A stretch of 64,000 nucleotides of DNA from NCBI GenBank assembly GCA_016490735.1, contig JAEMWC010000141.1:452501-516500 (forward strand), in the 5' to 3' direction. Shown in pieces: positions 43,445-54,550 of the stretch. Position 1 is the first letter of the stretch. Each line of letters starts with the position of its first letter. Made by a program: the position numbers and the translations under genes. This DNA comes from Pachyseris speciosa. Lineage: Eukaryota > Cnidaria > Anthozoa > Scleractinia > Pachyseridae. A model generated the notes under the pieces. The model saw nothing but the letters and a program-made list of their open reading frames with translations, was not told where the DNA came from and did no database searches.

Positions 43445-43968
43445 AGTGCCTATGACAGATTTTTTCTTATTTTCTGGTTAGATTCTACATTAGGTTCTGA
43501 TGTGAAAAGCGAAACAATTTTCCTTGTAGCGATTTTCCTTCACCGCGCTTCAGCTGTTTGAAAACGTGAAATTTCACTTCCGATTGGGTCAAAAACCGCG
43601 CCAAGAGGGAAACTGGGGATAGTTGTGTTGTGACGTGTCACCGGGAACATTTGCTTTTCTTTGTCTTTAACATTTCCACATCCATAAACAACGCATCGGT
43701 GGACCATCTTCCAACAGATACTCGCAGTGTCGACAAGGGAAAATGTGGCGGCAACAGGCAATGTGTTCCCGGTGACACGTCACAACACAACTATCCCCAG
43801 TTTCCCTCTTGGCGCGGTTTTTGACCCAACCGGAAGTGAAATTTCACGTTTTCAAACGGCTGAAACGCGGTGAAGGAAAATCGCTACTAGGAAATTTTTT
43901 TCGCTTTTCACATCAGAACCTAATGTAGAATCTAACCAGAAAATAAGAAAAAATCTGTCATAGGCACT
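43445..43968. mobile_element. piggyBac-type foldback with TTAA duplication and THAP exon cargo
   Basis: Arms of about 205 bp begin AGTGCCTATGACAGA and end with its complement. TTAA flanks both sides (43441-43444, 43969-43972), the hallmark of piggyBac insertion. The non-repeated core (about 43654-43757) encodes a THAP start on the minus strand. No transposase. Confidence 0.8.
43650..43707 (-). pseudogene. THAP-domain start exon inside a MITE
   Basis: The ATG at 43707 opens 'MVHRCVVYGCGNVKDKEK', the first zinc pair (C-x4-C) and start of a THAP finger, preceded by 5'UTR-like sequence. The frame then enters the MITE arm, so the rest of the finger is absent. Either a captured host exon or a relic of a THAP transposase gene. 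Confidence 0.5.
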
Positions 43969-44113
43969 TTAAAGCGTGTGCCGAGTTGTCTCGCCCATCT
44001 CATGTAAACGGTTGGTAGAACTTTTCAAAGAAATAAGTGGAAAAATAGCTCGCCCAGGGTAACTCTGGGGTAGGGTTGTCACGAGTACCCGAGACCATAT
44101 GAACAGGCCCTTA

Positions 44114-44360
44114 GGGCCTGTTTACATGGAGGAAGGGTGTCCCGGTGTCACAGCGGATTTGGACCCCTGGTCAAGATCCGCTGGCGGATTTGGACCCCCT
44201 TTCGCGGATTTGGACCTGAACGGTCAATTTTCCCTATCCTCGATATGCAAATAACAGTAATGGGGGGTCGAAATGGGGATCCGTATTCGCTAGCGGATTT
44301 CGACCGGGGCTCCAAATTTGCTAGGACACTGGGGCACCCACCCTCCATGTAAACAGGCCC
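44114..44360. mobile_element. PIF/Harbinger-type MITE, TSD TTA
   Basis: Ends GGGCCTGTTTACATGGAGG and its complement. TTA at 44111-44113 and 44361-44363. The interior repeats 'GCGGATTTGGACC' three times. Confidence 0.8.
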
Positions 44361-44362
44361 TT

Positions 44363-44430
44363 AGTCTGTAGTCTCTAATTTCGCACGCGCGTGTTTCTCC
44401 CGCCCCCCAGTTAGAGACTACCTGCAGTCT
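44363..44430. repeat. MITE S copy 4, shortened
   Basis: GTCTGTAGTCTCTAATTTCG ... AGTTAGAGACTACCTGCAG, about 68 bp with a reduced interior. Abuts the TTA-flanked MITE. Confidence 0.65.
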
Positions 44431-45213
44431 ATTCTACACCTGGTCATTTATTCCAAATTGTACTCGGAATCACGTGGCTACCTTCACAAATAGAATGATC
44501 TATGGGGACAACATGATTTGATGTTCAAAGAAACTCTCTAACAAAGAGACAAAAAGTATGTAAACAAGAGTGAAAAGTATATGCTGATATTAGGTCTTTA
44601 GAGCAGTTTGCTGCACAAACAAAACAAACTGGTAGCTTAGTATTTTTAACCCCCACTCAAAATTTGCCACCAGGTGGGTCATCACGAGGGATGCTTCAAA
44701 CTGTCCCTTACTGGGGTCGTCCTAACTGCATCAAATTCCAACTGGGAGTAAATTATCTTTATCATTTCTCCTTTGTTGGATTTTTGACAGAGAAATGCTC
44801 CTCAAACATTACATTGTAACAAAATACATGTACAGTAAGATGTAATAAGTAAGATGTCTGGATTTCACACATCGTACACTCTTTCAAGTGGAGCTTTCCT
44901 TTTCACTGCCAGTAAACAAAGCTGACTGCTAAGAATGAAACTGAAACTTGAAAGATAAACCTTGCAACCTAAGCTATACAGGTGTATATAAAGATACCAC
45001 AGTTCACACACGTTTTGTGTAGGATTTCGATACTGAACAACCACACACTGAACGGAAGTTCAACTTCATCCTTCAGGAGCAAAGGCTGATATTCTTCTCA
45101 ATCTGACTAATGGCCCACTATAATGTAATTAAAGAAAATCCCCCAACCAATATTTTTCTCTTGAAGGTTCATGAAAAAAGAAAAAACGAGTGTAAACTAA
45201 ATACAACAGTTGC
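44431..45213. other. 3' flank of zinc-finger gene 1
   Basis: Lies downstream of the zinc-finger stop on the minus strand and probably includes its 3'UTR. No clear AATAAA that I can assign. Confidence 0.4.
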
Positions 45214-46365
45214 TTATATGTTTGTCATGTGCTGTTTATAGTGTTCAAGAAGCAACACCTCGCTATTCAACTCCTCTTGGCAAATCCAGCAGCTGTGTTT
45301 TTGAGCATGTAATGGACAAGGCTCTTCTCGAACAGGGGTATGTGTGTCTCTGTTGTTGACATCAAAATTTTCAGCAGTGTTGTGGGCTCTTTTGTGTTTC
45401 CTGAAACTTATGATACGGGTGTAGCACTTGCAGCACTTGCATTTATCGGCTTTATCTCTGTTGTGTATCTTTTCATGGGTGCTTAGAGTTGGGGCTTGAG
45501 TAAAATCCTTGCCACACTGTTTGCATTCACATGGTTTCCTTCCAGTATGGATTCTTTCATGCGTTTTCAGATTTCCTGCTACACTAAAACACTTGCCACA
45601 CTCTTCGCATTCAGAAGGCGTCTCTCCAGTATGGATCCTTACATGTCTTTTCAGATTTCCTGCTTGACTAAAACACTTGCCACACTGTTTACATTCATAA
45701 GGCTTCTCTCCAGTATGAACTCTTTCATGTCTTCTTAAACGTGCTGCTTGACTAAAACACTTGCCACACTGTTTACATTCATAAGGCTTCTCTCCAGTAT
45801 GGACTCTTTCATGATCTCTTAGATGTCCTGCTTGACTAAAACACTTGCCACACTGTTTGCATTCATATGGTGTCTCTCCAGTATGAACCCTTTCATGTAT
45901 TCGTCGTTGTCCTGCTTGACTAAAACACTTGCTACATTGTTTACATTCAAAAGGCTTCTCTCCAGTATGAACCCTTTCATGTCTTCTTAGATCTGATGCT
46001 TGACTAAAACACTTGCCACACTGTCTGCATTCATACGTCTTCTCTCCAGTATGAACCCTTTCATGTATTCTTAGTTGTCCTGCTTGACTGAAACACTTGC
46101 CACATTGTTTACATTCAAAAGGCTTCTCTCCAGTATGAATGCTTTCATGTCTCCTTAGATCTGATGCTCGACTAAAACACTTGCCACACTGTTTGCATTC
46201 ATACGGCTTCTCTCCAGTATGAACCCTTTCATGATATGTTAGATGTCCTACATGAATAAAACACTTGCCACACAGTTTGCATTCATAAGGCTTCTTTTCA
46301 GTATCGACTGTTATGCTTACTTTAATTTTCTTCCTTGGCTTCCCTGTTGCACTTTTTGCATCCAT
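45214..46365 (-). CDS. C2H2 zinc-finger protein 1 (383 aa)
   Basis: Starts '[16 protein letters not shown]' (basic, nuclear-signal-like), then ten canonical tandem C2H2 fingers (C-x2-C-x12-H-x3-H, residues about 28-305) joined by TGEKP-type linkers. A shortened, irregular finger follows ('CKCCKCYTR...HKRAH') and a separate C-terminal finger (CWIC...HYKQH). Tandem fingers of this type bind DNA in the nucleus. Helix residues vary between fingers (SDLRR, GQLRI, GHLRD, ARLRR, GNLKR), so the target would be long. No KRAB, SCAN or BTB domain. The frame sits in one exon; CCTTTACAG at 46420-46412 looks like a splice acceptor 46 bp before the ATG, so 5' exons are non-coding or unseen. Direction matches zinc-finger gene 2. 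Confidence 0.88.
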   Translation of the reverse strand: MDAKSATGKPRKKIKVSITVDTEKKPYECKLCGKCFIHVGHLTYHERVHTGEKPYECKQCGKCFSRASDLRRHESIHTGEKPFECKQCGKCFSQAGQLRIHERVHTGEKTYECRQCGKCFSQASDLRRHERVHTGEKPFECKQCSKCFSQAGQRRIHERVHTGETPYECKQCGKCFSQAGHLRDHERVHTGEKPYECKQCGKCFSQAARLRRHERVHTGEKPYECKQCGKCFSQAGNLKRHVRIHTGETPSECEECGKCFSVAGNLKTHERIHTGRKPCECKQCGKDFTQAPTLSTHEKIHNRDKADKCKCCKCYTRIISFRKHKRAHNTAENFDVNNRDTHTPVREEPCPLHAQKHSCWICQEELNSEVLLLEHYKQHMTNI

Positions 46366-46411
46366 GAATGATTTTCCTCTGAATGAACTTTGTCACAGTT
46401 CTTGAGATCTC

Positions 46412-48800
46412 CTGTAAAGGTTAAAGGAAGAAAACAACAAAAATTCAAGCTTCTATTTACAAGTGTCATAAGAGGCAACAAACACCTTTTTTGTTATTTA
46501 ATCCCCAACAGAATTAGACGAAACATTATTAATGTTACAATGTTATTAATATTAACAATTATCCTGCAAAAATCATGCAGAATATCAGCTGATACTTAGC
46601 CGACAAGGCCATAGGCAGAGTTGGCTAAAATCAAGTGATATTCTGCAAGATTGAGGAGGATAATAATCAACACATTAATGACAAAGCACAGTGTTCTGCT
46701 TTGTTGCAAAAAAGCTGAAAAATCCACCAGTTTGCTTGTGACACACAAAATTAGTCTTATATATCTCAGGGTATCTATTGAGTGCACACAAGGAATATTG
46801 AGCAAGCTACATGTATGACCATATGTGTATATTTGGACATTGTCACAAGGTGTTGAATAAATGTATTGTATCTTGTCTGCAATACAAAGAAAAAGAAAAC
46901 TTCAAATCAGGCATTCTCACCAGGCAAAAAATTAGGAAATATTATATTACCAAGCTCATTTGTATGCGGTCTCTGTCCTCCTCTCGCTCACTGGGGAGAT
47001 AAAGAAATTCATTACCATAAATGGAAGTGTAAAAAAGAGAAAAGAACAACAAATACAAACTTTAGCCAAGACCAAGAACACTTGTGTAGACTGAAAAATA
47101 CAATCTACACTCAATCAGATGGGGTGGAAATGGTCTCTAAAATTACAAACTAGATCTCAGGATCTCAGTATTTCAAGATTATTTTACACATTGTAGATGT
47201 TACATTTGTGTTCATGTTAGTGTTACGTTTGTGTGTACGATAGTTAGTGTATATGTGCTCTCCATATTGTACCTCCACTGCTAACATTTAATTTAATTCA
47301 TTTGATCCAGCGCCCTGACATTTTTAACTTTTTAGTTATTTCAGGGTGCTGGTACTCTTAAGTTATCATATTTATATTTAATTGTTTTTGTAATTTAGTT
47401 TATCTAAATCTCTGGGGTACAATAAACATCTTTGTGTTTGTCTCTTTGTCTCAAGCTTTCTCAGCACAAACAAATTTGTTTAAGACTTGTTTGTTTTGGA
47501 GATTGCTTTTCAACCATTCATTGATAAAATCTATGTGGCCAGGTGTCGGGTGCCTGGACAAAGCCTGATGAACTTGCTAAATAAGGAGTGGAAAAGAAAG
47601 TGCTCTTTTTCATTCAAAAACAAAAAACTAAGCCAAATACAACAATGAATTGAAGCAAATTGAGCATTTGTCATTAAATTTGGCCATTCCAAAATTAATC
47701 CTACCCACTACTTAAATTTTTCTCCATGATTTCACCTTTGCCCTTTGCCATATTGCCATATAAGCCCCTGACTTTGGTTTTTCATTGTATCTTCACCTTC
47801 TATTTTGTGCTACTGGTTGTTAATAAACTAAATTAAAAATAATAAAATAAAATTACCAGATTAAAGAAAGCCACAGTGTTGGGAAAGTCTTGCGCACGTT
47901 CAGGGTAAAAAATGTTTGATTTTGATTTTTTGATAGATAAAACCTTTTTACTGTGATCTTTCAAACAACAACAACAATTCAAAAAGACAATAATAAAATT
48001 ATTTTAAATGTTACAAACATGTTTCAGCAGAAACTTATACTGAAAGTATTACAGGAGATGCAAATCTGAATATAAATACCTAGAAAGTGTTAATGAGTAC
48101 ATGTACTGGTACAAACTTGCTTTTGTGTCATTGATCAAGCCAGCACTTCTTTCCAGCTCAAAATAAAAGAAGCCTTAGACATCCTGTGGGAAAACCTTTA
48201 ACTTAAAGGGAAGGTATCATGGTATCGCGCATGTGCACGCCATGACGAATGACAATTCAAGTCCATTGTTTATAAACCACTTGGAAGCAATGTATTAACT
48301 CACACAGGAAATTTACCTGTGAAATTATGGGTGCTTACCACGTACTTGTCATAAAAATCTGGATCATTGGAATGACCGTTGGATAATGGTACGCGATTTT
48401 CCAAATTTACCGACCAACCGGATGAGATTAGCACTTACCATTTACTGCAAGGCATTCCATCATGTGCACTCATCCGTTCTGGCACAAAAGGACCTGGAAG
48501 TGGAACAATTATTTTGCTCAAAAGGTAAGAAATTCTGTTCCAATTGGAAAAAGAGGACTACCTCTTGAGGTTGTCCACAATTTCTGAAAATATTTTCTGG
48601 AAAATTACCTTACCATTTGACTGCAAACCAAAATATCTGGATTTTTCTGACAAATGGTAAGCACCCTTTATCAGTGAATGTTGAAATTTAAAAATTCCGC
48701 GAGCCAACTGAAATAAGATATAACAGCGTATATCAGCTGTTGGAATCGACCGTTTCTCTTTGCTCATTATTGAGTATTTTATCAATGATTTGGTCGAAAT
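46412..48800. other. Upstream/intronic region of zinc-finger gene 1
   Basis: Begins at the candidate acceptor. No further coding exon or repeat family recognised over 2.4 kb; AT-rich. Confidence 0.4.
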
Positions 48801-49073
48801 AGAGCAGTTTTCAATTGAGTGTCGAAGGTAATTATGGTTTTGCTTTGGTTTTGCATTGCTTTGCTCTGTGATTGGACAGGAAAACTCATGCCACTTTCTC
48901 AACCAATGAGAAGCAAAACCAAAACCAATCGTGACTTGCACGTGCGTATTTTCCCGCGCTTTACACCAGCTACATGTAATTGCTTTGTATTCTGATTGGC
49001 TCATTGCATTGCTTACTTCTGTTGTGATTGGCTGGAGTAATTGCTTTTACGACACTCAATTGAAAAGCGCTCT
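48801..49073. mobile_element. MITE with AGAGCAGTTTTCAATTGAGT ends
   Basis: 273 bp; left AGAGCAGTTTTCAATTGAGT and right ACTCAATTGAAAAGCGCTCT are inverted. The interior has several ATTGGCT/AACCAAT blocks (CCAAT-like). I recognise the consensus as frequent in coral genomes. A half copy is at 59313-59432. Confidence 0.8.
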
Positions 49074-49637
49074 ATCATCAGCCCGCATCGAATTGTCGCA
49101 ACGTCAGTGTTCAAATCCGGTTCAAAGAAACAAATACAAATAATATTTCTGAGATGAAATTTCCATTCATATACGTTTACAATGATAATTATATGGCTAC
49201 TTCCAAAAGAAAACCTCCAAGAAGAATAAAACAGATGATATCCAAGCAAATTTAGTTTCAGCCTGAAGGATTTATTCCACAGGAGCATGATATCCTCTCT
49301 TTAAAGAACAACTCCAGCACGTTAATTTCAGTCTATCTTTGTAACATGCTGCTTTACGCACTGCAATACAATACAGTTGCATGTACCGAAACATTTTCAA
49401 TGAAGGAGGCAGAAGTTTCTGCCAAAACATGCATGTAACATTATTTTAAAATCGCCACTTTATATCTAAAAATTATTGTGACTTTCTGCTGTAAAGACAT
49501 TTTATCAATTGAAAAAGAGTGAGTATTTGCCAAGAAATTGGATATAGCCTATTTGCACATGATGCACACGAATTAAAAGTTCACAGTTTATTAATGTGAA
49601 TCTAGCATACCAGGGTGATTTTCTGTGATATCCAGTT

Positions 49638-49709
49638 GGCTTGTTCACTCAGTTGGTACAGCACTGCACCGGTATCACAAAGGTAGTGGGTTCCAATCCT
49701 GTGCAAGCC
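49638..49709 (+). repeat. tRNA-Thr-like SINE head (GGCTTGT type), copy 1
   Basis: Acceptor arms GGCTTGT/GCAAGCC, A box altered (TTCACTCAG). Followed by CTGAATTTTTTTCACGG and a body ending TTCATAACTATGATAATC. Confidence 0.7.
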
Positions 49710-49887
49710 TGAATTTTTTTCACGGTTTATTTTCACTACTGCTTAAATAGTGTTCATAACTATGATAATCTCTCACATCTTCATATCTTAATCCACAGTT
49801 CAAATATAAGATTTTCATATATTCACACTCATTTTATTCTTCACTCAGGGGTTTATTATGAACCAACAAAATGACCAGCTCCCAGTT

Positions 49888-49959
49888 GGCTTGTTAGCTT
49901 AGTTGGTAGAGCAATGCACCGGTGTCGCAGAGGTCATGGGTTTGACTCCCGTACAAGCC
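49888..49959 (+). repeat. tRNA-Thr-like SINE head, copy 2
   Basis: GGCTTGT/ACAAGCC acceptor fully paired; TTAGCTTAGTTGGTAGAGC and a GGT anticodon position. C at position 33 argues against a functional tRNA. Confidence 0.7.
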
Positions 49960-50046
49960 TGAATTGTTTTCAGGGCTTTATTTTGACTACCGCTTAAGTA
50001 GTGTTCATAACTGTGATGATTACTCATATCTTCATTTCTTCATCTG

Positions 50047-51122
50047 TATACCGGTACCATATTTTTCCGGTTAAGGCTCACTTGGCTCTAAGATGCACCC
50101 CCAACTCAACTATGTCATTTCTTCTAATGGAACATTTCCATAAAACACTTGGTTATAAGACGCACCATGAACTTAGAAGGAACATCAGAAAGTAATACAT
50201 GTGGAGCGACAACGAAGTTGTAATAAACAAGAGTGAAAAAGCCGTGCATAAACAAAGAGCCAAGAAAGTAGAAGGAACACATTTTTATCAAGTTTATTTA
50301 CTTGTGACTTACTAAATAACCAAATGTTTGTAAACAAAGCAAGAGTTGCATTCTGATTTGATCGAAGCAAAATTATCACTTGCGCAGGCAAATAAAACTA
50401 AAGCTGATTCACCTTGATTATTCCAAGCATAAATTGTCACATATGCATGCTCCTGATGATTTCGCTTGAGTTGCCAGTGACGAGAATGCTTGGGTTACAT
50501 TTAAAGTGCATATGACACAAAATTTTTCATTAGCTTGTACAAAAAGAGCTTTCAAAATGATGAAGAACAGCGTTTATTTCATTGTGATAGCACTCTTGGT
50601 TGCTGAGTTATTCAAGATTTTGATTTATGCAAATTAGAGGTCTTGTGACATCATAAGGTGGACACAAAATGAAGTAAGATCACAAAATGAGGAATATCTG
50701 TGCAAATACTAAGTCTATAGGGTTGAAATTTTGCGGAGTTGATGTGCTGCTAGAACTACACATTGTGATAGTGGTTATGATGCCACCATTAGCAACATAC
50801 TGGTTACCAGACCTCTACTTTCCCAAATGAAAAATGCCTTATTTGTTGTTATCTCAAATTACCAGTTTCAGATGAAATTGTTTTTATATTTTTACCATCA
50901 TCTTTGGAACTAAAGAGCAGATTCCAAAATCCTCCATATCTAATTTGAAAGTCAGTTCTTAATCATAGCAGAAAATGCAAATTTTAAAAATTGTTTCAGG
51001 AAGATATTTGCCTATAAGGCACACCCCAAGCTTAAAATAATTTTCAGTACTTGAAATAGTGATAATCTTCAAAAAAAGTGCATCTTATAACCAAAGAACT
51101 ACCTGTTTCAAAACACGGTAAG
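50047..51122. repeat. Possible decayed element with TACCRTRTTTT ends
   Basis: TACCATATTTTTCCGGTTAA near 50056 and AAAACACGGTA near 51112 are loosely inverted, and both are followed inward by 'TATAAGGCACACC'-type words. Internal end-like words (TTTAAAGTGCATATGACAC at 50504) suggest another MITE fragment. Weak. Confidence 0.3.
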
Positions 51123-51978
51123 CATGAATAGAGTCGGAGTCACAAAATGTATACATAATTTATTAATGAATGGGGCTGTGCCGAAATTTTGCCTTCCACT
51201 TATTTTACCAAAGTCACAAAAGTTGAAAAGCTAATAAGTTTCTTTGATGATGGAAACAACTCTCAGAGCTTTCTAGTCAATGTGATAATAAATATACAAT
51301 TTTCATATATTTGAACTGCCGGTTAAAGAACAAGTATGTGAACGATCATCGCAGTTATGAACACTACTTAACCCATTGACTACCGAGCCTTTTGCTGAGA
51401 ACACCTTTTGATGCTTGTCAAGCCGTTTTCTGGCCAGATTCTAAACAAAAAGAACTAAGACTGCCCAAAACTCTGTTTGCTGGTGGAGTTCATTGCGCCA
51501 TTTGTACCTGATACTTAATATTACCTTTCCAAGATCGGGCATGCGCAGAAAGCAAAATTTCAAGATAGCTTTTGGGTTAAAAAGTTTCACCACCCCCTCT
51601 CCTTCTACCTTTCACTTTCTCTCCTCCCCTTTTTCTTTCGCTTTTCTTGTCTCGCTTTCTTTTTCTCTTACTGAGCATTTCCTGGGCTTCCTTTTGGTGG
51701 GAAAAGATTTGTGGAAAACTTTTAGGATCATAGGATTAGGTGGAAGGAAGTGCAGGTGGGTAGTGGAACAAGATTTTCATTCAAATGTTCGGCTCAATGT
51801 CATTTTTTTGTGTGTTTTCTCCGGCCTGCTGGACGGAATCGTGCTCATTTGGGTATGGTTTGAAAGATCTCTTCCCCCTACACATGCTACATGTAAAAGT
51901 TGTCCACGAGCATTAAAACTGATGATGTCACAAGTGGTACAAGGGACATTGTTCTGTGTGGCTGGTTTTGGCTGGCAC
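51123..51978. other. Intergenic, nothing recognised
   Basis: A 183-codon open stretch (51493-52044) runs into a SINE and has low-complexity Ser/Phe/Leu composition; I do not regard it as a gene. Confidence 0.4.
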
Positions 51979-52050
51979 GGCTTGTACGGGATTCCAACCC
52001 ACGATCTCTACGATACCAGTGCAGTGCTCTATCAACTGAGCTAACAAGCC
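51979..52050 (-). repeat. tRNA-Thr-like SINE head, copy 3
   Basis: GGCTTGTTAGCTCAGTTGAT on the minus strand; acceptor partner GTACAAGCC. Confidence 0.7.
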
Positions 52051-52367
52051 AACTGGGAGCTGGTCATCTTGTTGGTTTGTAATACATGTATACAGTGTGA
52101 GTGATGAATGTGTGATAATGAATATACCATTTTAATATATTTTAACTGTGGATTTAAAGAATGAGTATGTGAACGATCATTGCAGTTATGAACACTACTT
52201 AAGCAGCAGTGAAAATAAAGCCTCAAAAAAATTCAGGCTTGAACAGGATTCAAACCCATGACCCCTGCGATACTGGTGATAATCGTTCACATACTCATTC
52301 TTTAATGAGTATGCAGTTATGAACACTTACTTAAGCAGTAGTGAAAATAAAGCTTGAAAAAAATTCA

Positions 52368-52439
52368 GGCTAGTACAGGATTTGAACCCACAACCTCTGT
52401 GATACCGGTGCAGTGCTCTACCAACTGAGCTAACAAGCC
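52368..52439 (-). repeat. tRNA-Thr-like SINE head, copy 4
   Basis: GGCTTGTTAGCTCAGTTGGT, CACCGGTATCAC anticodon loop, B box GGGTTCAAATCC. Partial copies of the B-box half lie at about 52235-52275 and 52595-52635 (minus). Confidence 0.7.
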
Positions 52440-52758
52440 AACTGGGGGCTGATCATCTTGTTGGCTCGTAATATACCTGTGAGTGATGAATAATTATGTG
52501 ATAATGAATATACAATTGTCATATATTTGAACTGCAGATTTAAAGAATGAACACTACTTAAACAGCAGTGAAAATAAAGCCTGAAAAAAATTCAGGCTTG
52601 AACGGGATTCAAACCCATGACCCCTGCAATACTGGTGATAATTGTACACATACTCATTCTTTAATCTGCAGTTCAAATATACGAAAATCGTTATTCATTA
52701 TCACATATTCATCATTCGCAGGTATATTACAAACCAACAAGATGACCAGCTCCCAGTT

Positions 52759-52830
52759 GGCTTGTTAGCTCAGTTGGTAGAGCACTACCCCGGCATCGCA
52801 GAGGTCGTGGGTTCGAATCCTGTACAAGCC
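52759..52830 (+). repeat. tRNA-Thr-like SINE head, copy 5
   Basis: GGCTTGTTAGCTCAGTTGGT with a 7-bp acceptor (GGCTTGT/ACAAGCC) and B box GGTTCGAATCC; the anticodon is changed (CGGCATC). The most tRNA-like copy but with a weak T stem. Followed by GCCTGAATTTGTTCAGGC. Confidence 0.7.
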
Positions 52831-52870
52831 TGAATTTGTTCAGGCTTTTTTTTTCACTGCTGCTTAAGTA

Positions 52871-53640
52871 GTGTTCAATCAAGTTTCGGGTTTTGAAGCT
52901 GTTCATTACCCAGCATTAACATTACTTGTTTTAGATGTTTTTCACTTTTCGATCGAAAACTAGAATTAAAAGCGTGTAAATATTTTACTCATGTTTGCTG
53001 CCGCCGAATCATCGGCATCAAATCCCTCTGTAATGAACCAAAGTATAAGACTTAAGCTTAAGCTCAAATGAAAACGTTTTTCCGCGCAAGTTTATTACTG
53101 TTTTAAAATATTCTGTTCCCAAACACACAAATGTTTCACTTGTCCTTCCTATCCTTAGCTAAACTACGTAAGTGTTTGTCCAAGTGCCCACTTCAAATTT
53201 CTTCAAATAGTGAAATATGAACGGTGTAAAATATTCGACACCTCACTGTGAAAGTTTGCTCTTTGTCGCTATAAGAAAAGACCGTAAAACAAAGCATACA
53301 GTAGCCTATTCAGTTCTGCCGCGTCCTGTTCATTACCGCGAGTCTACCGCGGCATAAGTCAACCGCAAAAATGCAAGGTTTTCGAATTGGTTAGACGAGG
53401 TTTTGCCTAGGTGAAACCGAGGCACGGATCCGCGAATCCACCGAGGCAAAGTCGCAGTACTGTACTCTTTCTAGTGAAGTTAATAAATTTGAAGCGCATG
53501 TGACGCAAAGTCTATTGTGCGTCTATATTAATTTCTTGTTTTGAAACTTGTACCATTTACCACAGACATGAGAAAATGTGTGCAATGCCTTTATAATGAC
53601 AACAGGAAAGCGCTTTTCAGTCCAGTTAATCAGTGTTCAG
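52871..53640. other. Intergenic, nothing recognised
   Basis: No frame or family recognised. Local ACCGCGAGTCTACCGCGG-type repeats near 53330. Confidence 0.4.
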
Positions 53641-53649
53641 CTGCATATT

Positions 53650-54078
53650 AGCGTTGGTAGATATCTGTTCAGTAGAGGGTAGTTCGCCTTGGGCTTTCGG
53701 CGTCGATTCAAGAGTGCACTCGGATTTTCGTAACTAAAACGTGGCCTAGAAGATTCGCAATGGGGAAATTATAGCCCCTCAGGTTTTCGGAAAGGTCGTA
53801 ATTGCTGTTTTTGTTAGTCAAAAACGTCAGCTAGCATTTTCGGAAAGAAAATTGTTCCCTAGAAAGGCCGTGAAAAGTTCATTTCAGCTTGCATTTTCTC
53901 AAATGAAGATTTTGTTCCCTAACATTTTCGGGCAATTAAAACTTCAGCTAGGGAATCCGAACAGATGAACTTCCTCTAGCTAACGAAAACATCACTTTAA
54001 ACAGACTTCAAACACCATAAGGTACTTAAAAAAGCCTTTCTACAGCTTTTGCTTGATTTGGCTCGTTGGGTGCCCCTG
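53650..54078 (-). mobile_element. MITE with CAGGGGCACCC end, copy 2 (one end decayed)
   Basis: Reverse complement of 22706-23152 over most of its length (TAGGGAATCCGAACAGATGA, GGCTTTCGGCGTCGATT). The right end TCGTTGGGTGCCCCTG is intact; the left end has diverged. Confidence 0.8.
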
Positions 54079-54279
54079 AACAGTCAACCCTCACAACTGG
54101 GTTCGAGATTGAAGCCCACTATAAAAAATTAATGAAGGCTCACTGACGGGTTAAGAGATTCCGCCAGATGAAGCTTATTTTGAGATCAATACAGCGGAAA
54201 AAAACAATATTAGCTCCTCTTATAAGCTGGCGTCGACCAAAATAGTTTTCTGTCAGGTTTCTAACGATTAAGACAGGTG

Positions 54280-54550
54280 AACCCCAAGAAGATTACTGTT
54301 CACGGAACCGGCTTTCAACATGGCGACGAACTAAAAGTCTGTACCGATCATCAGCTCTTAGCTCATTTTTCGGTGAAACCCTGTCCTCTATAGTTGCTAT
54401 GTTTACCAATATACTGAACAGTCTGTCTTACCTTCAACATTGGCGCTTTTCCACTTAACACTGGTGGCAAACATCGCTCGGCGGGAACAGAAGCGGGAGG
54501 TTACTCAGACAATTTTTCGTACGGATCCACGGACTGGACTTTGAGTTTGA
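54280..54550. repeat. Dispersed repeat W, copy 2
   Basis: Collinear short matches with 19140-19410. Diverged. Confidence 0.4.

Noticed and set aside
44148..44352. Overlapping frames in the TTA-flanked MITE
   Set aside because: Frames on both strands simply read through the MITE's repeated GCGGATTTGGACC units.
51493..52044. 183-codon open frame
   Set aside because: Low-complexity Ser/Phe/Leu composition, no domain, and its 3' end is the reverse strand of a SINE.
52759..52830. Functional tRNA-Thr gene
   Set aside because: The acceptor pairs perfectly, but the T stem is mostly wobble, the anticodon stem is poor, and the same body follows as in the other SINE copies.
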